Assembly: GCA_016787785.1 (NCBI GenBank)
Contig: JAEUTO010000011.1
Coordinates: forward strand, 1 to 64,000
Origin: Bacteroidia bacterium
GTDB lineage: Bacteria; Bacteroidota; Bacteroidia; B-17B0; Aurantibacillaceae
Reading direction: 5' to 3'
Length of the DNA stretch: 64,000 nucleotides
Both the position numbers and the translations under genes were made by a program. Under the pieces are notes generated by a model. The model saw nothing but the letters and a program-made list of their open reading frames with translations, did no database searches and was not told where the DNA came from. Below are positions 9,730 to 20,206 of the stretch, piece by piece. The first letter of the stretch is position 1; each line of letters starts with the position of its first letter.

Positions 9730-9808
9730 ATATCAAAGTTACTGGCAAGGAATAAAAGAAAATGAATTAACTGCACCAAATAATATTACACTTTGTAACA
9801 AATATTAG

Positions 9809-9816
9809 TACATTTG
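9809..9816 (+). promoter_or_regulatory. Bacteroidota -7 box (TACATTTG)
   Basis: Exact TAnnTTTG match 29 bases upstream of the ATG at 9846. The nearest upstream TTTG (9792-9795) is too close to be a good -33 element. Confidence 0.5.
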
Positions 9817-9845
9817 TATGAAGAGCTTTTTTATTTGTTATTAGA

Positions 9846-10364
9846 ATGACAAAACTTAAACTATTGATCGCGGCCTTGTTTATTACTGAAATTACTTTTA
9901 ATGCTTGTGATCAGGCTGACAATGAAATAAAAGAAAATTCCTTACCGGTAACTATTAAGAAAGAATATGCTAATAAATATTTTCAGGAATACTCATTTAC
10001 AATATCCTCCAACAACTGGAAAATAGTAAATAGCAAAGTGTGCTTTGTTGACTTACCAATAGATAGCATTACTGAAACAACGATAAAAGAGGGTCTTTTA
10101 ATGTTGTATTTAAAAGAAAGAAACGAATACACTGCCTTACCGTTTAATTATTACCAGGTGCGCAAGATCCTCTCTTTCCAACCTTCCTTTGAACCCGGCC
10201 ATGCATATATAAATGTTTATGGAAATTTTATTATAAATGTAAGTCCCAAGTATGAGTTTAAATTAGTAATCGTTTCTCCGGAGGGTTTTAGGAAGAGCAA
10301 AAATGTTGATTGGCGTGATCTTGAAAAAGTGAGGGCCTTAATGAAAATAAAAAGTACAATTTAA
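9846..10364 (+). CDS. hypothetical lipoprotein
   Basis: I do not recognise this 172-residue protein. It starts with a short basic and hydrophobic leader (MTKLKLLIAALFITEITFNAC) whose Cys 21 could be a lipidated residue, although FNAC is an imperfect lipobox. The remainder is a soluble mixed alpha/beta sequence without recognisable catalytic motifs. It sits between the divergent HTH gene and the convergent SpoIIE phosphatase gene, with one base separating its stop from the latter's stop. Size and lipoprotein character recall gliding lipoproteins such as GldH, but I could not match GldH motifs. Confidence 0.65.
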   Translation: MTKLKLLIAALFITEITFNACDQADNEIKENSLPVTIKKEYANKYFQEYSFTISSNNWKIVNSKVCFVDLPIDSITETTIKEGLLMLYLKERNEYTALPFNYYQVRKILSFQPSFEPGHAYINVYGNFIINVSPKYEFKLVIVSPEGFRKSKNVDWRDLEKVRALMKIKSTI

Positions 10365-10365
10365 A

Positions 10366-12417
10366 TCAGATCTTTATTCCAATAAACGTTACATCATCTA
10401 TCTGCTCGTTGTCGCCTTTCCAGCTTGTGAAATATTTCTTTATTTCTTCTTCCTGAACCGATAATTGTTGTTCGCCAATTTCGTTTAATTTTTGTTCTAC
10501 GTTTTTTACTTTGAGTTTTTTGTTCTTTGGTCCGCCAAACTGATCGGGATAACCGTCTGTAAACGTATATATGATATCTCCTTCTTTTAGCTCAATAGAA
10601 TTGTTTGTAAAAGGTTCATTCTGGCGCGGACCTTTACCCACAGGCATCTTATCGCTTTTATATTCAGTCAAAACTTTTTCATTTTTATGGGCAATAAAAA
10701 AACGACTATTAGCGCCGGCGTAATTTAATTTTTTTGTTTTGTTATCCAATACACAAACCAACCCATCCAATCCATCCTGGCTATCGCCAATAAGTGTATG
10801 AATTAATTTTTTTCGCAACATATTTAAAATACCCGCGGCGTCCAACGTTTTTTCTTCGTGAATGATCTCGTTTAAAAACGAGATGCAAATTAAACTCATA
10901 AATGCGCCAGGAACCCCATGGCCGGTGCAATCTGCAGTAATGTAAATGAACAGATCGCGCTTGTTATCTTTAACTGTATGTGCCCAATAAAAATCGCCGC
11001 TAACTACATCTTTAGGTGCGAAAAAAATAAAATATTCTTTCTCACGGGCAGCAAAAACAGTGCGAGCCGGTAACAAAGCATTCTGAATATTTTTAGCGTA
11101 GTTAATGCTATCATTTATTTCGGTTTGTTTTACCTGAAGTTGTGAATGTTGTTTAGTAATGATCTCATTCTGCTTTTGTTTTTCTTTATTACTCTTAAAG
11201 AATGTATACGCAAAAAAAGCTACTACCGATAAAAACAAAACCAATAACGTGATAATAACTGTTGTGCGTTTAGAAATAGCTTCCTGTTTCTCCTGCTCAA
11301 ATTTTACTGCTACCTCGGCCTGCACTCTTTTTATACTATCTTGTTTTAATTTTTGATCGGTCTCATATTCCAATGTTAAATTAGCGATCTCATCTTTTTT
11401 TCTATTGCCATACATACTATCTGTAATATGAAAATAAATATCCTGATACAAAAGCGCGTTCTTATAATCTCCAGATTCAGTATAAACATCTTTTAAAACT
11501 GCAGCAGCTTTTTGCTTTATATTACCGTTCTTTATACTATCGGCTAAAACAAATGCTTTGTTGGCATAAGTTTTTGCCAAAGAATTATTTTTGAGTTTGT
11601 GGTAGGTTTTTCCAATGTTAACATAAGATTCTACAACGGCCTGGAAGGGTGATTTGCCCTTTATTCGCCACATACAGCCCTGTTCAAAATAACGCAACGC
11701 TGTAGGGTATTCATTCTTATTAAAATATGCAGTGCCAATATTATTGTAAGATTGACCTATAGATGGTAAATTTTTTATTGCCTCACGGATCTTTACACTT
11801 TTTAAAAAATAATAGATGGCCGAGTCGGGCATGCTTGCTTCTAAAAAGTAATTTCCGGCATTATTATAAATATTAGCTTCTACGATCTTACTGGGTTGTT
11901 TATTTGCAGCATACAAGAGCCAGGGCAAATTACTTTTATTGCCATCCTTATCTACCATATAGGAATACACAAGACCTTTTTTTACTCTTAGAATAACGTA
12001 ATTAGAATCTTTGGCATTCTCAGGCAAAAATTTAAGCGCATTGTTAAAATTGATGAGCGCCTTAGCTAAATTATCGCGATTAAGATACATGATGCCCAAT
12101 TTTCCATAAGCCACTCCTTTTAAACTATCATTCTTTAATTCTTCACTCAATTTTATTGCATCATAATAAGAAGTAATAGCCTCTTTTAATTTGTGTTCTG
12201 AATTAAGAACAGCAGCTTCAGCGAGCTTATAATAATATTTGTCAAGAACGGATCTGGCTTTAACTTTTAGCGCATCTAACTTTTTGTGTTTTGTAATTGA
12301 GTCAAGGCTACGGATATTATTTTGAATCTGATCCGACTCAGATACAATTGATTGTCCGGATAAAAAATTAGAACAGCAAAAAAGTAATAAGATCGTTATT
12401 TTTTTTAAACTGTTCAT
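10366..12417 (-). CDS. TPR sensor protein with C-terminal SpoIIE/PP2C phosphatase
   Basis: A 683-residue membrane protein. The order is: signal peptide (1-21), TPR repeats (about 60-330; e.g. AYFNKNEYPTALRYFEQG, GKTYHKLKNNSLAKTYA), coiled coil, one membrane span (TVIITLLVLFLSVVAFFAYTFF, about 387-408), a second coiled coil, and a SpoIIE-type phosphatase. The phosphatase shows the metal-binding motifs VVSGDFYW, ADCTGHGVPGAFMS, LDGLVCVLD, LNYAGANSRFF, YTFTDGYPDQFGG and the final DDVTFIGIKI. The TPR part should be periplasmic and the phosphatase cytoplasmic. In this family the enzyme dephosphorylates Ser/Thr of anti-sigma antagonists or similar proteins. No partner kinase is adjacent. Confidence 0.88.
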   Translation of the reverse strand: MNSLKKITILLLFCCSNFLSGQSIVSESDQIQNNIRSLDSITKHKKLDALKVKARSVLDKYYYKLAEAAVLNSEHKLKEAITSYYDAIKLSEELKNDSLKGVAYGKLGIMYLNRDNLAKALINFNNALKFLPENAKDSNYVILRVKKGLVYSYMVDKDGNKSNLPWLLYAANKQPSKIVEANIYNNAGNYFLEASMPDSAIYYFLKSVKIREAIKNLPSIGQSYNNIGTAYFNKNEYPTALRYFEQGCMWRIKGKSPFQAVVESYVNIGKTYHKLKNNSLAKTYANKAFVLADSIKNGNIKQKAAAVLKDVYTESGDYKNALLYQDIYFHITDSMYGNRKKDEIANLTLEYETDQKLKQDSIKRVQAEVAVKFEQEKQEAISKRTTVIITLLVLFLSVVAFFAYTFFKSNKEKQKQNEIITKQHSQLQVKQTEINDSINYAKNIQNALLPARTVFAAREKEYFIFFAPKDVVSGDFYWAHTVKDNKRDLFIYITADCTGHGVPGAFMSLICISFLNEIIHEEKTLDAAGILNMLRKKLIHTLIGDSQDGLDGLVCVLDNKTKKLNYAGANSRFFIAHKNEKVLTEYKSDKMPVGKGPRQNEPFTNNSIELKEGDIIYTFTDGYPDQFGGPKNKKLKVKNVEQKLNEIGEQQLSVQEEEIKKYFTSWKGDNEQIDDVTFIGIKI

Positions 12418-12443
12418 GTATCTAATGTAGCAATTATTTAAAT

Positions 12444-12479
12444 AAAAAAAGCCAATCGAAATTATCGAATGGCTTTTTT
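12444..12479 (-). terminator. terminator after the giant type A protein gene (T-rich on both strands)
   Basis: Stem GCCA-x-TCGA / TCGA-x-TGGC with one A-A (T-T on the other strand) mismatch at 12451-12473, flanked by seven A on the left and six T on the right. It can act for minus-strand transcription from the gene ending at 12498. Confidence 0.7.
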
Positions 12480-12497
12480 CATATTAATATTAATTCG

Positions 12498-15400
12498 TTA
12501 TTCTTTTATCGCCTTTAAAACTAAAGCGTTCGATCCTCTTATACTAAAATAATACAGGCCTGAAGCATATTTACTCAGATCAATACTTGCGCTATTAGAA
12601 CTAATTTTTTGAGAAAAAAGTAATTGACCTATAGTGTTGTATATATCAACACTCATGTTCTCGGAAATTTTATCGCCAATAATATTAAAAATACCGCTTG
12701 AAGGATTTGGAGAAATAATTGTTTGTCGCGCCTCCAATGCACTTGAACCGGCAATTCCAGTGCACAAGCTTACATTTTGTGTAAATAGTGTATTGGTTGA
12801 ACAGCCAAAACTGCTTGTGCCCGTAACACCAAAATTAGTTGAAATAAATAACGTGGCTGTAATTGCTGGGCCCAGCACCAAAGTACTCCATGTATATGTA
12901 TTAGCTCCGCTTGCTGTTAAAGTAACGGATTGTCCGGCGCAGACCAATGGCATACTTGACGTAACCGTAATAATTGGGAAAGGCTGTACACTAACGTTTG
13001 CAATAGCCGAGCCAAAGCAACCATTGGCATCATCACCTGAAACGGTATAAGTTGTATTTACCGTAGGTGTAACATTTATTGAAGGTGTGAAAGCACCTGT
13101 ACTCCATGAATAAGTTGTTGCAACGTTGCTTGCAAATAAATTTGCCGAATTTCCAATACATATGTTGGTGCTGGTTACTGCAATACTTGTATTTGTATTT
13201 ACAATTACAGCGATGGTTTTAGTAGATGTGCAATTGCCGCTGGTACCACTTATTGAATACACAGAAGTTGATGAAGGTGTAACAGCAATGGCATTTGTAT
13301 TTGCGCCAGTGCTCCAGGTATATGTTGCTGCACCAAAAACATTTAGATTAGAAGTATTTCCTACACACACTGCAGTTGGACTGGAACTTACATAAAGTGT
13401 TGGTGATGGATTTACAAACACATAACCTATTTGCGTGTTTTTACAGTTATTTAAGTCGGCGCCGGTTACTGTATATTGTGAAGACACCGGTGGATTTACG
13501 CTTGTTGTATTGGTAAATGCTCCGCTACTCCATGTATAAGAATTAGCGCCACTGGCCGTTAATGTTGCGAAAGCGCCGGAGCAAGTTGTGGCATTTGAAA
13601 CCGAAACCGTTGGATTTGGCAATACATTTAAAGTAGTTGTGGCGGCTTTACTGCACCCTGCTGCACTATACCCAATTACATTAAATGTAAAGGTGTTATT
13701 AACATTAAAAATTGAAAATGTACAAGTTGGGCCTGAACAAACATTATAATTGGCTGCGCCGGTAACAGTAATAACTGCTGTTTCACCCAGGCAAACTGAA
13801 AATTGAGGTTGGCTAAAACCAGTAGCTGGGAGGGGATTTACAACCACATTAACGGTTTGTGTGGCAGGACACGAATTATTAGTACTATAACCTGTTACCG
13901 AATACAAGGTGCTAACCGTTGGGGTAACGGTTGTTGTATTTCCTATTGCGCCCGTACTCCATGTATAAGTATTTGCGCCATTACAAGATAAATTAGTTGA
14001 ATTTCCAATACACACTGCGGTTGGACTGGCGCTGGCGTTAATAGTTGGAATTGCAACTGCCGTTATTGTTTTTGAAATACTTCCTGAACATCCATTTGTA
14101 CCTGTACTGGCAACGCTTATAACGGTATTCGATGTTGGCGAAAGCGTTATACTGTTACCGAAAGAGCCTGTACTCCAAGTATACGTAGAAACATTGCTGC
14201 TAACTGAAAGTGTTATAGGAGAGCCCGCGCAGAGAGACGGAGTGAACGGCGGCGTTACGGTCATTGTTGGTGGTAACAGCGCCTTAATGAAATAAGTTGG
14301 TGATGGTATGGCAGAGTAGCAACCGTTAGTATAACTTCCATAAGCCAACATGGTGTGCGAACCAAACAAAGTAAATGAATTAATAGAGGTGGTTGTGCTA
14401 TAATTACCTGAAAGGGTATTATACAGATAATTGGTTGCGCCACCCAGCGTTATAGTTACAACGCTGTTAATACAAGCCGAATCAGGCGCAAGAATAGTTA
14501 CCGTTGGGGTTGGGAGAATATTTACGTTAAAAGTGGCCTGCGTAATAGCGCAACTGTTTTCAACTGATAAGGTATGCACACCGCTAGAGGTTGGTATATA
14601 AGATCCAACATTATTACTAAATTGATTGTCAACTGAATAAGTAAGATTGCAGCATTGATAGTTAAGCTGACCAAGATTTATCGGATTGCCATTGCAAACC
14701 GTATAATTAGTTGCTAGAGGGGTAATTGTAGGACTACCGTTATTTACGCCAACACATGCAGAAATATAATTTTTACACCCATTTGTAGCTGTTGCAGAAT
14801 AAGAGAAGCAAACGTTAGTAGTTGGAGTAATCACAAAACTATTTGAGTTACTTCCAGTGTTCCATGTGTATGTATTTGCTCCACCTGCCGTTAAAGTAAA
14901 GGAATCACCAAGGCAGATTCCAAAACTTGGATTTATCTGCACCCCATTAACATCTACGGTAGGTGATGGCAGCGTGTTTATACCGATCGATGCGGTATTT
15001 TGGCAACCATTTAGATCTCCGGCTATGACTGTTATAGTTGGATTACTATTAACTGAAGATGAAATATAAGTTGGATTTGTTCCTGTTTGCGGAGAACCCG
15101 ACGAATTAATAAAACTATAAGTATTTGCACCAGTTGCCGACCATGTATACGTGTTACCAGGGCATACGCTGGTTGGCCCTGTAATTGTTACGTTAGGTAA
15201 TGGGTTTACGGTAAGCGTAAAAGGTGTTGCCAAATTACCACAAAAATTATTACTGTAAACAGTGTAGTTTGTAGTTACCGTTGGGTTTAAAGTGATCGTT
15301 GGCGAATTACTTCCAGTGCTCCAGGTATAAGATGTTGTAGCGGCACCGCTCACAGTTAGTGTAATATTGTTGCCAATACAAATATTTGGATTAGGGCTTA

Positions 15401-17048
15401 CACTCAAACTCGCACTATATACAATCGGATAAAATGTATAAGTACTTTTACACCCCGTTAAAGTATTAGTTCCTGTAACAAAATACAGATCGGTTGGTGA
15501 TGGTGCGCTTGGAAACACCAACTGATTGCCTGATGAAATTGTATTATTACTTACGATTGCTGCATAGGTATATGTGTCTGCTCCTGAAGGAATAATTGTG
15601 CCGCTACCTGTACTGCAAAACGTATTGCCTGTGATGGATAAAACCGGCAAAGGGTTAACCGTTATGTTCAGCGTTTTAGTTGCAGAGCAACCAAAAATAT
15701 TAAACCCATTTATAAAATAAGTGCAGGAAGTTGTAGGTGTAACCGAAATGTTTGTGGCGTTTGTATAATTACTATAGCCACAACTTGAACTAATTGAATA
15801 GGTAGTTGCGCCGCTCATGGTAAAAGTAATCGGCGAAGGCCCACAAACTACAGTTGCTATGGGTGTTACGTTTATATTTGAATTTGAACCAACCGTAAAG
15901 TTAATTACAGAAGGTAGATTTGTACAACCAGTGCCGTTTGGAATAGTTAAATTTAGTGTGTAAGATCCTGCCTGATTGATTTGTACGCTTTGCGTTGTTA
16001 GGCCATTAATGCCTGTGCCTTGCCAATAATAAGATGAAGCGCTTGCCGGCCCAACTGCTATTGCCGTATTTGAATTACATACGCCAATATTGTAAGGCTG
16101 TGTAGTTATGGGGTAATTGTTTCCGTTAATGCTAAATATATTATTAGTATAAGTTGTAATTGTATTAACTACATCAAAATAAGCGTAACCCCCATGGCCA
16201 AGATACGAACACTCCGATGCCGAAAGCTCTACCTTGACAGAATTGCCAATAGCAGAACTAAGGTCAACGCAAAAAACATCCCAATTGCTATTATAATAAT
16301 AACTTGGAAAGCTTGAGCTTGATAAGGTTTGTGTGTAAAAATTACTTCCGGCACAGGTACCTAAATTTGCCAGCTCACTGGCTTGAATAAATTTATTTAG
16401 CAAAACGGTATTTCCTGAAAGCTCTGTTACTTTAATATTTACAAAAGGCTGTCCGTCGCAACTATGAAGTGCCCGTTCAAGGATATATTTAGTTGCGATT
16501 TTTAAATAATTATTTGAGGCAGTAACTGCGATCGTATTTTCTATGGAGGTAAGCTGCTGTCCTATTAAATTGGTTGAATTTAAACGCGCTATCCAATTGC
16601 CACCAAGCGGTGAGGTTAAATTAAAACCTATGTTTGGATCAAAGCCACCGTTTAGCACCATAGCATTAGCTGTTGGCGTTATACAACATGTTTGTAGTGG
16701 AATACTTGCAACGTTAGCTCTTGTTGAGACAGACCAGCCACTTAAATTTCCTGCTTCAAAATCCAAATTACCTGCCATTACAGAATTGTTCGAACTAATA
16801 AGTTTAGCACTTTGGTTAATTTTCGATGGCGCTAAATTGTATTTGGCATTTTTAAACTCTCTTTTCTTTTTAGAAAGCAGAAATGCTTCTTCGGCAGAAT
16901 TTAAGTTATTTTGAACAGCAAATTGTTTTAGGGCGGTACTGTCAAATCCTTTTAATGAATCATTTGTTTCATTTTTTTGTGCCGTAATTTTTATACTGCA
17001 CAAAAAAACCAGAGAAAAATATAAAAGTATTTTTTGCTTCAAAATCAT
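12498..17048 (-). CDS. giant secreted Ig-like repeat protein with T9SS type A sorting domain
   Basis: A 1516-residue protein. A signal peptide (MILKQKILLYFSLVFLCSI) is followed by a short module (DSLKGFDSTALKQFA ... KKKREFKNAKYNL), then a jelly-roll-like domain at about 90-300 (LDFEAGNLSGWSV, SPLGGNWIARLN, HSCDGQPFVNIKV, GHGGYAYFDVV). A long stretch of Ig/PKD-like repeats with the hallmark TYTWSTGA, CVGNSTNLS and ITVNPLP follows. The last ~75 residues are a Por-type/T9SS type A sorting domain (ISPNPSSGIFNIIG, VDIYNTIGQLLF, LSKYASGLYYFSIRG). It should cross the outer membrane through the T9SS and be anchored at, or released from, the cell surface. Adhesin or matrix role is inferred. The N-terminal half resembles that of the protein at 24296-29464. 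A terminator follows at 12444-12479. Confidence 0.9.
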   Translation of the reverse strand: MILKQKILLYFSLVFLCSIKITAQKNETNDSLKGFDSTALKQFAVQNNLNSAEEAFLLSKKKREFKNAKYNLAPSKINQSAKLISSNNSVMAGNLDFEAGNLSGWSVSTRANVASIPLQTCCITPTANAMVLNGGFDPNIGFNLTSPLGGNWIARLNSTNLIGQQLTSIENTIAVTASNNYLKIATKYILERALHSCDGQPFVNIKVTELSGNTVLLNKFIQASELANLGTCAGSNFYTQTLSSSSFPSYYYNSNWDVFCVDLSSAIGNSVKVELSASECSYLGHGGYAYFDVVNTITTYTNNIFSINGNNYPITTQPYNIGVCNSNTAIAVGPASASSYYWQGTGINGLTTQSVQINQAGSYTLNLTIPNGTGCTNLPSVINFTVGSNSNINVTPIATVVCGPSPITFTMSGATTYSISSSCGYSNYTNATNISVTPTTSCTYFINGFNIFGCSATKTLNITVNPLPVLSITGNTFCSTGSGTIIPSGADTYTYAAIVSNNTISSGNQLVFPSAPSPTDLYFVTGTNTLTGCKSTYTFYPIVYSASLSVSPNPNICIGNNITLTVSGAATTSYTWSTGSNSPTITLNPTVTTNYTVYSNNFCGNLATPFTLTVNPLPNVTITGPTSVCPGNTYTWSATGANTYSFINSSGSPQTGTNPTYISSSVNSNPTITVIAGDLNGCQNTASIGINTLPSPTVDVNGVQINPSFGICLGDSFTLTAGGANTYTWNTGSNSNSFVITPTTNVCFSYSATATNGCKNYISACVGVNNGSPTITPLATNYTVCNGNPINLGQLNYQCCNLTYSVDNQFSNNVGSYIPTSSGVHTLSVENSCAITQATFNVNILPTPTVTILAPDSACINSVVTITLGGATNYLYNTLSGNYSTTTSINSFTLFGSHTMLAYGSYTNGCYSAIPSPTYFIKALLPPTMTVTPPFTPSLCAGSPITLSVSSNVSTYTWSTGSFGNSITLSPTSNTVISVASTGTNGCSGSISKTITAVAIPTINASASPTAVCIGNSTNLSCNGANTYTWSTGAIGNTTTVTPTVSTLYSVTGYSTNNSCPATQTVNVVVNPLPATGFSQPQFSVCLGETAVITVTGAANYNVCSGPTCTFSIFNVNNTFTFNVIGYSAAGCSKAATTTLNVLPNPTVSVSNATTCSGAFATLTASGANSYTWSSGAFTNTTSVNPPVSSQYTVTGADLNNCKNTQIGYVFVNPSPTLYVSSSPTAVCVGNTSNLNVFGAATYTWSTGANTNAIAVTPSSTSVYSISGTSGNCTSTKTIAVIVNTNTSIAVTSTNICIGNSANLFASNVATTYSWSTGAFTPSINVTPTVNTTYTVSGDDANGCFGSAIANVSVQPFPIITVTSSMPLVCAGQSVTLTASGANTYTWSTLVLGPAITATLFISTNFGVTGTSSFGCSTNTLFTQNVSLCTGIAGSSALEARQTIISPNPSSGIFNIIGDKISENMSVDIYNTIGQLLFSQKISSNSASIDLSKYASGLYYFSIRGSNALVLKAIKE

Positions 17049-17136
17049 TATAAAGATAACACTATAAAGTGTCTAAAAAACTAAACGTTAGTTCTATAGC
17101 GCAATATTTGTATAAGTGGTCGGTTTTATGAGTACT

Positions 17137-17170
17137 TAAAAAAAATCCCCAACCATTGCTGATCGGGGAT
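17137..17170 (-). terminator. rho-independent terminator after the pyrophosphatase gene
   Basis: On the minus strand an 11-bp stem (ATCCCCGATCA / TGGTTGGGGAT, two G-T wobbles) closes a GCAA tetraloop and is followed by eight T. It lies just past the stop at 17193. Confidence 0.9.
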
Positions 17171-17192
17171 CTTAAATATAATTTTAAAAAGA

Positions 17193-19961
17193 TTATTTAT
17201 TCTGTCCTGCCTCTAATGTAATTTCAATCCTTACATCTTCACCTAAGCCGCCACCTTCGCCAATACCATAATCTAAACGTTTAATTGTTGTTGCGCCTTC
17301 AAACCCTGCAACATCCACTTTTTTGCCATCCCATTCTTGTTGAGATATGCCAACATAGTTAAACTCTAATTCAACATCTTTTGTTACACCTTTCAATGTT
17401 AATTTACCTTTTGCCTTGTAAGCATATTTACCCGGTGTAGTATTTTTTTCTATGCTTGTAGCTTCAAACGTTGCTTTTTTATTTTTTGCAACATCAAAAA
17501 ATTCAGGCTTATCTTTTAAGTGACCATCACGGAAAGAGTTTTGCGTATTTAAACTCGTCATATCCATTTGAATAAATATTTTTGGTCCGCTTGCATTATC
17601 AAAATTCACATAACCACTGTCAACATTAATCGTTCCACGGGTATCAGTAACAATATGTTTAATGCTAAATGCAACAGAACTGTGTGCGCCATCTACAGCA
17701 AAATTTCCTTTTACCTCAGCAATGTCTTTTACATTAGCAGCTAAAGCGCTATCTAATTGTGCTTTTGAAGTAAAGTTCATTTCAACACCGTTGATGTTTA
17801 ATTTATATTCTTCTTTAGTAACCGTTCCTTCATGCCCACCTTCAACACCTACAACTGCGATATAAGGAGCAATAACAAGAGAAACGATACTCATTAATTT
17901 AATTAAGATATTCATGGATGGGCCTGATGTATCTTTGAAAGGATCACCTACTGTATCACCAGTAACTGATGCTTTGTGTGGTTCCGATTTTTTGTAGAAC
18001 ATCTCACCATTAATTAAAACACCTTTCTCAAAAGATTTTTTTGCGTTATCCCATGCACCGCCGGCGTTAGATTGGAAGATACCCATTAACACACCGCTAA
18101 CCGTTACCCCTGCCAATAAACCACCTAATACTTCTGGTCCAAAAATAAAACCAACGATAACTGGTGTAATTAAAGCAATTGCACCCGGCATCATCATTTC
18201 ACGAATAGAAGCTTTAGTAGAAATAGCAACGCATTTTTCGTATTCCGGCTTTGCTTTGTATTCCATAATACCCGGGATCTCGCGAAACTGACGACGTACT
18301 TCTTGCACCATATCCATAGCTGCTTTACCAACCGCCTGGATACATAATGCTGAGAAAATAAACGGGATCATACCACCCACAAATAAACCTGCTAAAACAG
18401 GCGCTTTGTAAATATCAATAGCAGAAATTCCTGCAATACCAACAAAGGCTGCAAATAAAGCAAGAGAAGTTAAAGCTGCAGAAGCAATTGCAAATCCTTT
18501 TCCGGTTGCTGCTGTTGTATTACCAACTGCATCTAAATTATCTGTACGTTCACGAACTTCAGGAGGTAACTGACTCATCTCGGCAATACCACCAGCGTTA
18601 TCAGCAATCGGACCAAAAGCATCAATTGCCAATTGCATAGCTGTTGTTGCCATCATACCCGCAGCAGCAATTGCCACGCCGTATAAACCTGCAAAATAAT
18701 AAGAAGCCATAATACCACCTGCTAATGTTAAGATAGGAATAACTGTTGATTTCATACCTACAGATAATCCACCAATAATATTTGTAGCGTGACCTGTAGA
18801 AGATTGTTGAATGATAGAGAGAACAGGTTTTTTACCCATTGCGGTGTAATACTCGGTAACAATACTCATAATAGCGCCTACAACAGTACCAACTAATATG
18901 GCCAGAAAAACTCCCATTTTAGTGAATTTGTGATCACGTAAAAAAATGTCGCCTTCAGGTAACATCCAATTTACTACAAAGTAAGAAGCAATAACGGTTA
19001 AGATCATTGAAGACCAGTTACCTAAATTTAAAGCGTTTTGTACATTCGACTTTTCGTCTTTAATAGTAACAAACCAGGTTCCAACAATAGAAAATAAAAT
19101 ACCTAAACCACAAATTACCATTGGTAATAAGATAGGAGACATACCACCAAATTTATCTGCAAGTGTAATTTCTTGTCCTAATACCATGGTTGCTAGAATC
19201 GTTGCAACATACGATCCGAAAAGATCGGCGCCCATTCCGGCAACGTCGCCTACGTTATCACCTACGTTATCGGCAATGGTAGCAGGGTTACGAACATCAT
19301 CTTCAGGAATTCCAGCTTCAACTTTACCAACTAAGTCTGCACCAACGTCGGCAGCTTTTGTATAGATACCACCACCAACACGCGCAAATAAAGCGATGGA
19401 TTCGGCTCCTAAAGAAAAACCGGTTAAAACTTCGATAGCTGTTTTTACTGTATCTGCGCCAAGATCAGCAAAGATCATTAAGAAAGCAATGAATAAACCA
19501 CCCAAACCTAAGATAGCTAAACCTGCAACACCAAGTCCCATAACGGTTCCACCGGTAAAAGAAACTTTTAACGCTTGCTTTAAACTCGTACGAGCTGCTT
19601 GTGTAGTACGAACGTTGGCCTTAGTAGCCACTTTCATACCAATATAACCTGCAGTTGCAGAAAAAACGGCACCAATGATAAAGGCAATGGAAATGATCCA
19701 ACTTGAGTGGATCGGTTTACCATTAACTTCATGAATTGTACCCGAATAAGCTAATAAAGCAGCTGCAAAAACAACAAATATGCTTAATACCTTCCATTCT
19801 GCTTTCAAAAAGGCCATTGCACCATCGGCAATATAACCAGCTAGCTCCTGCATATTCTTGTCGCCCGCATCCTGTTTGGATACCCAGGCCGACTTAATTG
19901 CCATTACTATTAAACCAACAATACCTAAAAGAGGCACTAAATAAATAACACTATCGTTCAT
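17193..19961 (-). CDS. hppA: K+-dependent-type membrane pyrophosphatase fused to a C-terminal YceI domain
   Basis: Residues 1 to about 730 are a membrane-bound, ion-pumping pyrophosphatase that couples PPi hydrolysis to H+ or Na+ transport. Diagnostic motifs are [56 protein letters not shown] and [15 protein letters not shown]. The Ala after GNTT, where K+-independent enzymes have Lys, indicates the K+-dependent class; H+ versus Na+ cannot be decided here. After a linker, residues 752-922 form a YceI-like lipocalin-fold domain ([60 protein letters not shown]). YceI proteins bind isoprenoid lipids in the periplasm. Since the family's C-terminus is thought to face the non-cytoplasmic side, the fusion fits a periplasmic lipid-binding domain. 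One continuous frame, no internal start. Promoter box at 19984-19991. Confidence 0.92.
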   Translation of the reverse strand: MNDSVIYLVPLLGIVGLIVMAIKSAWVSKQDAGDKNMQELAGYIADGAMAFLKAEWKVLSIFVVFAAALLAYSGTIHEVNGKPIHSSWIISIAFIIGAVFSATAGYIGMKVATKANVRTTQAARTSLKQALKVSFTGGTVMGLGVAGLAILGLGGLFIAFLMIFADLGADTVKTAIEVLTGFSLGAESIALFARVGGGIYTKAADVGADLVGKVEAGIPEDDVRNPATIADNVGDNVGDVAGMGADLFGSYVATILATMVLGQEITLADKFGGMSPILLPMVICGLGILFSIVGTWFVTIKDEKSNVQNALNLGNWSSMILTVIASYFVVNWMLPEGDIFLRDHKFTKMGVFLAILVGTVVGAIMSIVTEYYTAMGKKPVLSIIQQSSTGHATNIIGGLSVGMKSTVIPILTLAGGIMASYYFAGLYGVAIAAAGMMATTAMQLAIDAFGPIADNAGGIAEMSQLPPEVRERTDNLDAVGNTTAATGKGFAIASAALTSLALFAAFVGIAGISAIDIYKAPVLAGLFVGGMIPFIFSALCIQAVGKAAMDMVQEVRRQFREIPGIMEYKAKPEYEKCVAISTKASIREMMMPGAIALITPVIVGFIFGPEVLGGLLAGVTVSGVLMGIFQSNAGGAWDNAKKSFEKGVLINGEMFYKKSEPHKASVTGDTVGDPFKDTSGPSMNILIKLMSIVSLVIAPYIAVVGVEGGHEGTVTKEEYKLNINGVEMNFTSKAQLDSALAANVKDIAEVKGNFAVDGAHSSVAFSIKHIVTDTRGTINVDSGYVNFDNASGPKIFIQMDMTSLNTQNSFRDGHLKDKPEFFDVAKNKKATFEATSIEKNTTPGKYAYKAKGKLTLKGVTKDVELEFNYVGISQQEWDGKKVDVAGFEGATTIKRLDYGIGEGGGLGEDVRIEITLEAGQNK

Positions 19962-19983
19962 AATTCTTTAATTTATAGGGCTG

Positions 19984-19991
19984 CAAAAATA
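19984..19991 (-). promoter_or_regulatory. Bacteroidota -7 box (TATTTTTG) for the pyrophosphatase gene
   Basis: Exact TAnnTTTG match on the minus strand, 22 bases upstream of the ATG at 19961. The rest of the 19962-20206 gap shows only AT-rich sequence. Confidence 0.6.
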
Positions 19992-20206
19992 GGCATTTTA
20001 CCTGAAATAAAAAATAATAAATATTTTATAATATATTGATAATCAGTGTTCAGCAAAAACTATAACGAACTATTTGTTTTTAAATATTAAGATGATTTTA
20101 CTGTTTTTTTTCTTGAGTTACACATTATTTGTTGTTACAAATTACCGATTTAGATAAAAAAGCAACCATTTTAGTACACACAAAAATCGTATCTTCAACT
20201 TTTGTT

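Noticed and set aside
9846-10364. Assignment as gliding lipoprotein GldH
   Set aside because: Size and lipoprotein character fit, but the characteristic GldH segments could not be recognised, so it is left as hypothetical.
12634-16914. Plus-strand open frames opposite the giant type A protein
   Set aside because: Antisense shadows of Ig-like repeats with the same Val/Thr-rich bias; no start signals or domains.
17061-17074. Palindrome ACACTATAAAGTGT upstream of the giant type A gene as an operator
   Set aside because: Only a 5-bp arm with a 4-base centre in AT-rich DNA; no second copy and no known regulator site to support it.
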